A DNA stretch of 64,000 nt from Patella vulgata. Its lineage: Eukaryota; Mollusca; Gastropoda; Patellidae. A model generated the notes under the pieces. It ran no database searches. It worked only from the letters and a program-made list of their open reading frames with translations, and was not told the origin of the DNA. Every line of letters begins with the position of its first letter. Position 1 is the stretch's first letter. Both the position numbers and the translations under genes were made by a program. Below are positions 46,701-55,700 of this stretch, piece after piece. The stretch spans positions 12,336,222 to 12,400,221 of the forward strand of contig NC_065883.2 of assembly GCF_932274485.2 (NCBI RefSeq). Reading direction: 5' to 3'.

Positions 46701-49700
46701 ACCTATGCTTATTACATCTACATGTATAGGCCTATGTGTGAGGGGGTGTTGGATGGCCGAATGGTTAACACGTGCATGCTGTATCATAAGGTCTGTCATT
46801 GAGTCAACTGGCAGGGTTTCGATTCCCTGATTGTATGTGACAAGGAATAGGATTGCCTGTCCAACCTCGTGGGTTTTCCCAGTCCTCCGGCTTCCTCCCA
46901 CTACTAAAGACCCCTACGTGCAAGCGAATTATTGAAATAAAATTGAACCATGTGTTAGTCCTGAAATTACCTAGTTTGTGTCGAGTGGAGGTTAACCCCC
47001 ATTTCTCTCTCTCTCTCTCTCACTCTCCCTATTTTGATTTTATTTTAGAGGAACTGAATTCTGAAAATTGATAGGAGGCCTGTGTCTATTTGTATGTTTA
47101 TGGAATTGAATTCGAAGATTTGATTCAGGGCCTGTGAGACTATTTTGATTTTATTTTAGAAGAACTGTATTTTGAGAGTTGATAGTCCTCTATGTATGCT
47201 TTATATATGTATAGTCTACTTTGATTTTATTTTAGAGGAACTGAATTCTGAGAATAAAAACTATGACAATAAAGAGGGTGGTCAACAAGAATTAGCCAAT
47301 GTATTTACACCAGAATTGGCTCTAGCTGCTTACGTTCCTATCTGTGGTGTATTTGGAGGGTAAGTAAATAAATGTCCAGTCACAAGGTCTGCCATTGAGT
47401 CAAGTAGCATGGTTTCTATTACTTGCTTGTACATGACAAGGAGTAGGGTCACCTGTCCTACCTCGCAGGTTTTCTCCGGTTTCCTGTCACGGCTAAAGAC
47501 CCCTACGCGCAAGCAAATTTTATTGAAATAAAATTGAACCATGTGTTACCCCTGAAATGACCTAGTTTTTGTTGAGTGGACGTTAAACCCCATTTCGTTC
47601 TCTCTTTTATTGGCGAGTAAATGAATCCCACAATTGTGTGATTTCTAGATGTTAGAATGATACGCCTCCGACTCCTAAAGACATATATGAACAAACAAAT
47701 TATTGAAATAAAAATTGGACTTATGTTTGTTTCAATATTATAACATGTCAACGTTAATGGTGCAGGACAGAGGGCCTGGCAAAGAACAGCTTCTAGTTGT
47801 TTGGATAGGACAAAAAACTATGCTTGCGTGCATGTAAAAGAACCCTTTTGACACTTGTAATTTGAGTAGGCCATAGCACCGCCTTCCAGGCAATATACCC
47901 ATCTGCATAAGCCCATTCGGTGCAGAAAAATAGGACGTTAAACCCCATTTCATTTCATTTATTCGTTTTTAACATGTCTGTCTTAAATCTGATATGATTT
48001 TATTTTCAGGATCCATATGGAATGTAATTTATATTGTGATGATTTAATGAGACAGTTATGTTCTCAACAAGATCAAACAGCTGACCAACATCTACAACAA
48101 TCAGATGATACTATTATTGATGATGGAATAGGTAAGACTTTTATTTTATTTGGGCGGGGGTTGGATGGCCGAATGGTTAGCATGTGCGCGCTGTATCTTA
48201 AGGCCTGTCATTGAGTCAACTGCCATGGTTTCCAATCCCCGGTTGTACGTGACAAGGAGTAGGGTTGCCTATCCATTTTAACATTTAATTATCCTTCACA
48301 AAATGTATTCCAATCTGCTAAATATCGCAGGCTAGCAATGGCATCGAGAGTTGATTATGGTCTAATTAATGCCTAATTAATAATTTAGATATCATTCAGG
48401 CCTAAAGAAGGACCTGCAAATTGGCAGATTTAGCTCTTGCATAATGTATGTTTAATGTATATTTTTAGATACGTTAACAAGTGTAGAGGATTGTGGGAAT
48501 GAAGTATTAGGTGGTATAGGACGTAACGTAGCTATGATAGGTAACCGGATTCAGTTAACAGAGAGTGTTGAGACAACTAGTTCAACTATAACAGAGTTAG
48601 GTCGTAATTATAGACATTCTGGTATATTGTCTATATATCCTGATGATCTTATGTTGTAAGTTTAATATTTTCATTATTTATTTCTTATGTTTCCATTCTG
48701 AAGTGGGTTTGAAATATTCTGAAGTTCTTCTTGGCCAGACCCGTCAACACCTCAGAGCTGCAATGCAGTAGGGTAGTGCAAAAAATGCAGTAGAAACCAT
48801 GATTTGGCAGTAGATTTCTAAAAGCATGTAAATTTGCACTTCCAAGGGTAATTAACTTAGAAATGATACATTAAACTACAAGTGTCAAGTAGGCTCAACA
48901 ACACAAAAATTCTATTAAATTTCTAATGGGTAATCTAGATATAAAATAAACATGGCTCACTCTAGGACTTTCTAGTTGACAGTCATGTTGTCTGACCACT
49001 TGACCACCTTATCCCCAGAAACTAGGAGTAGTGCTTGCTCTCTTTCATTTTATTCAACAATTAATTCTATTTCGATTTTCATTTTATTTCAATATAGCAA
49101 TGTTTATATCCATAAAACAAAGAAGTTGTTCTTTCTTAGTTAAATTGAAGAAAATTAAGATGATTTAACTTAGCACTTTACATGGTAGATAAAGCAACAG
49201 AAATACATCATATACTACAGAAATATTTCAAGTTTTTTTGTTATAAGGAGCTAAACTTGTAACTCAATATTTTCCATAATACATAAAATTAAAAACACCA
49301 ATTAGAATTCAATATTGGTCCATTACAATCAATACTGATTTTGTTATCTTGCCGTGAAAGTATGGGATCCTAATATCCGATATTTAAAACACAATGAACA
49401 TTTTAAAATTAGTACACCAGTCGGTGTACGGTAAGATTTTGTTTGCCATTTGCAATGGACAATAAAAAATGTGTAAATTAGACTAAGCAGATGTAAATGA
49501 CTGCCGTTCAAATTGGACGGTTTAATTGTTTAATTGATTAGAAATTACAATAAATGTTTTAAAAATTGAATAGGAATCACTTTATATACATTCAAATTAC
49601 ATCAATATGTGCTTTTAGACTTATTTTGTCTGTTTTAAGTTTCCAAAGAATAGAGCCATACACCTTTTAAATATTTAGTCTGTTAATAAATAGAAGTATT

Positions 49701-52700
49701 TATGTACGTTATATATATGTATGTTATATATTACAGTGATAATTCAGAAACCTATAAGGGAAGACATTTAAGAGGAAATTGGTTGGCCTACTGGGAACAT
49801 GAATTAGGTTTGTGTTTTTAAGAGAATTTTATACTGAATTTTCTTTATTTCACTTCATAAATATCTAACTACTTTTTTTGTATATGTGTTCATGCCTTTA
49901 CTAATTCAATTTATATAGAATATTGTAAACATTCCGTGACAAAAGCTATCGCCGGATGTGCTCTAAATTTAGTAAGATAACTTATATAATTTATGTTAAT
50001 TGCTTCTAGAGTTATTGCTCTTGTTCACATTGTAGAACCTTCTGAACGCTCTTTCAGCTAAAGTTTTCATCTGATCGACTTGAAATTTATGTCCTTTGTT
50101 TCAATTGTTGTGAGGATTAAGCTCATTTAAATACAATGATTTCTGATAATTCCACCTGGAGTTATTGCCCCTGATTATGTTAAAGGATCATGTCAATGCT
50201 CTGATGATTTTTTCAGTTAAAGACTTTGCTTTTTATTTTAGTAAACATCACAATATAACAACCAATATGGGCTGCTAGGATGACTTTCATGCTGTTCCTC
50301 TAAGTTTCAATGCCTGGCAACTTATCATTAGTAATGTAGTAATGTATGTTTTCTATATTTATTTAGGTTTACATGAAAGAGATACGTCCTTCAACTTTAA
50401 ACAAATTAAACTTCAAACATTTGTTGGTAAGTTGCCATTTTGTAAACTGTTTAAATTCACTTGTTGGTAAGTTCCAGGCTGATTAAATTTAATGTCAATT
50501 ATTTTTGATGTTGTACTATTGATATGTGACTGGTTTTGGACCAATTCATTGACCAATTAAATAGTCTGTATTCATATACAGTATAAGATAATAATTGATG
50601 TATAAGATTATAAGTGTGCTTTATATTTTATTTCATACAGACAGTAGAAGATCATATGTAATTGATGTATTATATTATATTATAGGTCATACAAACAAAG
50701 ATCTTTATATGTAATTGATGTTTTTATATTTTATACAAACAGTATAAGATCAATGTTATAGGTTATACAAACAGTGTAAGATCTTTATATGTAATGGGTG
50801 TTGTATATTGTAGGTCATACAAACAGTATAAGATCATTACATGTAATTGATGTTTTATATTTTATATCATACCAACAGTATAAGATCTTTGTATGTAATG
50901 AATGTTTTATATTGTAGGTCATACAAACAGTATAAGATCATTATATGTAATGGATAGTGAGAATTCATTTATTAGTGCAAGTAAAGATAAAACAGTTAAA
51001 CTCTGGTCTCTAGCTAGTGTTGGAGATGGAAACGGAAAGTAAGTTTTATTTCATTTTATTATTCATGCTCAATTTTTAGAGGAGAGGGAGCGCAGTCATT
51101 GAGCAAAAAAAAACACGACAAGAATTGCCCAGTGGTTGATTCCCAGCATTAGCCAAGAAGAACCTTCAAGTTTTTTCAAGTCTGGTTCCATTGACAATTG
51201 GAAATAGAAAACAATTAGGTGGAAATACTGCTGTCTGGACAAAATTCTCCCAAACTAACTGGAATTTCACATGTAACCATTAATATGAAAATTACTATGT
51301 GTTAGTTTCAAAATGTCCAGAGTATTGACAGACAATAACTAGCCAATTATTGAAATGAAATATTCTGTGTTTAGTCTAAAATAGCCCCCTCTAGTGTTGG
51401 GTGGGCTTAAGAACCTGATAATTTATGGTTTTGCATAATGTTTTATAGAGATTTTAAAAAAAAAACTTTCCTAGGAATCGGATTGATTTAAGCATCTTTA
51501 GCTTCTTTTCTATTTACAAATTAATTATTTTTAGATATCTACATTAGGAGATTACAATGATATTTTATATTTCAGATGTTCGTGTGTATATAATTATCAA
51601 CAACATAAAAAATCTGTGTTTTCAGTGGCTTATGTTGAAACAGCTCGACTTGTTGCCTCTTGTGATAGTTCTGTTCATGTAAGTACTTCATTCTTAATTT
51701 GTGTGTGTGTGTAGGGGAGGTGGGGCTAGTGTAATTTATTCTATGTGTAATATGTATTTCTTTACTTTATATATCGCACTCAATTCTTTTAGACTGTGTA
51801 TGGCTTAATGGTCGAGAGCTAGACATTAAGTAATATATCAATAACGTCATAATGTCTTGCTTGAGACATTGAAATGACTTAAATATACATCTTGCACGTT
51901 GCATTTCAATGCAATTGTCATGCGAGTTAGAAATTTCATCTAGTATAAAAAATAATACCGGGGTATATGAATGGCCGATGCAATTACTATTGTTTGAAAT
52001 AATGGTACATCAACATCAAAGATCTATATTTTAAATCTTGATAACCAGAAGAATGAGTTCTTGCATGATATTTTAAAAACCAAATAAAAGAAATGTAATG
52101 AAATGGGGTTTAACGACCTACTTTTCTGCACCATCCAGGTCGATGAATACAGCCTTACACAATGCATTGTGGTATGAGGGAAATGTTGCTGTGACATTGG
52201 CTCTATGGCCTACTCTTATTTTCATTTCTAACTGTCAAGGGATCTTTATCATGATGCTAATGGTATAAACAGGATCTTGGTTTATGTTACGAACCGAACG
52301 ACTAGACCTTTTTCTTACCAGGCCCTTTTCTGCACCCTTGACAAAAAAAAAACAGACTGAAAAATCCAGAGGAACTTTTCCGACCAACAACGGAACCTAA
52401 TCCCAGACCTCCTGGTTAGTCAACCAGCTCTCCGAAACATTTTCAGTCAGCACTGTAATCGGTTCCAGCCCCAGAAGAAAGAGTTCTTGGGTCACATGTA
52501 TATATATATTTAATCATATATTTGATTGCTATTACTTTCTATATTTAGATCTGGGATCCATTTACTGGTGTATCAGTGAGACAATTAGAATCATCTAAAT
52601 ATGTTGTAGCTTTAGCACCAGTACCTTCACCTAGTACATTACTTGTTACAGCGAATACAGAGGCTACACTTAGGTAAACAAATTAATTCTATCCTATGTT

Positions 52701-55700
52701 CATTACAGGATCCTAACCCAGGACATTCTGGTCCATGTGTACATTGTGTAATTTTTGCTGGTTTTTATGGGTTATCCTTAAGAAGCAGATTATTCATGAC
52801 ATATCATAATTCAATCATTTTGTATTTTTGTTATGAATGTATCTGTTTCTTAGAATAATAAATAAATAAATAAATAAAATACTGTTCAACCACCTCAGCC
52901 CTTTTATCCTATTTTAAGTTAAACTCCAATATACATGTCCTTAAGTCACAGACCAACTTACGTAATTTCATTCAGAATTCTCCTTGTGGCACCATTATTC
53001 ATCTCCAAGCAAAACGAATAACCAAATTGTGAATTGATAACTTACAAAATTCCCCCATAACACCTTTATTCCTCGTCCCCAAAATAATTGGAATATCATA
53101 ACCTTATATATTCAACATGAGGTGGATAAAAAGCCTGTTTGTAATGATAAAGAAATTAAGAATCTGTTGAGTGGGGAACAGCCATTCCAAATTCCACTCA
53201 GTAATACACAAGAGCTCAATAAGATTTTGAAGCTGTGTGGTACAATAATTACTAAAGTTTGGTGTATAACCCTGCACTTATTTAGATTCAAACTGTCTTA
53301 TACTCTTTATTTGAAATACTAGTACTCTCTTGTGGGACATCTGCTTTATTTATGAATAAGTGAAAATACAGTCCAGTTTTGTCTGTGAACATTCAATTGA
53401 AGGAAACAAGATGTGTACTGAGATTTCTGTAGGAGACCAACTTGATTCTAGCATTGTGGTGTGCCAATGTGCCACTGTCTGATCTACTGAAATCATTATC
53501 TTTTTCTTCAGGTTTTTAGATTTACGTACATCTAAATATGCTCATGAATTTCGATGCTCATCAGGTAAATATAATATATGTGATATAGTCCATACCATCC
53601 AATAGATAAAATCCTTTTATATTAATTAGGTCATCTTCTGCAAAAGAATACTTAATTTTATCAGAAAAGATATTTAAATAACAAATTTATATGACGACTC
53701 TGATGTTATTAGAGTAACTTTCAGTCACTGCTTATGAATAAAACCAATTGTATTTTAATATTGTCTCAATCTGTGATCAGAAATTATAAATGTAGACAAA
53801 TACCCACTTCATGAAACAAATCAACTCATCAAATTCAGTTTAACCAAATCAAAAATAGTCTAGTCATTTTTATTCACCCCACATGACTTAACAGGACTTT
53901 CTGTTTTTGAGTTATCTCCCCTTTTTCTGAAAACCCTGTGAACATGATAGAGGTTACAGTTTATAACAGATTTTTTTCAAATCTTGTAAACATGATAGAG
54001 ATCAGATTTCTTGAATGATCCTTTCTTTATCAAATTCGGTTAGCATCCAGGTATATTCCTTTGGATAAGATGCTGTCGAAACATGGCTATAAATGTTTTG
54101 ATATTTAACAGGTTTAATGAGATGTGTAGCTGTTAGTCCTGAAGGTAAATGGGTAGCTGTTGGATTTTCTACTGGTATGATAACTGTGATAGATCTAATA
54201 TCTGGTATCATCATGGTCACCTGGAAAGCACATGATGGAGAAATATTACAGGTACGTGTAAGGAATGTGTGTGTGGGGGGGTGGGGGGAGGGGGGTGTCA
54301 ATGCGTTATTTTATATTTAGGTCATACAAAATTATATATATATTTTTTATATATATATATATGTCAGTGATGCAGGACGGAGGTGCTGACAAGGAAAGCT
54401 GTCTAGTCGTTCGGATGGGACGAAAAACCGAGGTCCCGTGTACACATTTGCGTGCACGTAAAAGATCCCTTGGCAGTTGGAATTCGATATAAGAGTAGGC
54501 CGTAGTGCCGCTGTCCGGGCAAAATTTCCCTCATAGCACACTGTATGGCGTATGCCCGTCTTCATTAGCCCAGGTTAGGAGCAGAACAGTAGGATGTTAA
54601 ACCCCATTTCATTTCATTTTCATTTCATTTCATAAGGTCTGTAATTGAATCAAGTAGTGTGGTTTCGATCCCACACGTGAATGTGACAAGGAGTAAGGCG
54701 GTCTGTTTAACCTTGTGTGTTTTTTCCCTGGTACTCTGGTTTGCTCCATGTTCTAATCTAATAGATCGCAAGTTATATCTTTCCCTCTCTATTTATTCTG
54801 GTGAATAAACCTTTAATCGTATGAAGTTTGTCTCATCGTTAATAATAGGGCTTTAGATCATAATTCCTTAATGAAGTTTTCTCCCACTACTGAAGACTCC
54901 TACATGCCAGCAAATTATATAAATGAAATTGTAACTCTGGTTTATTTTGAGTGGATGTTAAAACCCAGAAAACAAAAACAATTCTGAGGGTTCTTCGAGA
55001 CCCACGCCAGTTTCCACACCCAGGACAATCTAGTCCAGAGGCCTCACTGCTCGATTATCACTTCTCCAGAATCAAAAAAGAAACTTCCTGCACCTATTTG
55101 TATGTTTGAAATAAACTTTGTAGAAAATACATTGATTAGGCTTCTCATATCTCTACTTTTATTATAGATCAAAGCTTTTAATAAGAATCGTCTCGTATCG
55201 TCATCGTTTGATCAGACTGTTAAAATATGGAACGTAGATGATGGCAGGGAGATCTGTAACTTAAAAGGTATTCCTTTAATCCAATCAAAATTACATTAAA
55301 ATTTCTTTTCCTTACATTTTGTCTGATTTTTAAACTACTGTGGTCATCCGGCTTCTACGGCATTCTGTGAAATCCGTCATCCTTTTCATGTTCCGATTTA
55401 TTTCCTTATTACTTCAACCAAAAACGTTTTGAGTAATCCGTATTCTGAATATTATGAATTACGACATCAGTCAGCAGTCCTGTTCACCTATAAAAGATTG
55501 GCAAGCAATCATCAATCAATTATCCGTGAGATTATTATTTATTGCTTTGTGGATTACCTTAATATCAACAGAATGATGCTCAAGTCATTTCAACATCTGC
55601 GAATCTAGGATAACGAAGTCTGCAGAGTTTTGCCGAATCAGCCTTTAAGTTTAGTGGCGATAATGCATTTGTTGATCTCGGTACAGTCGAAGAATTCTGC

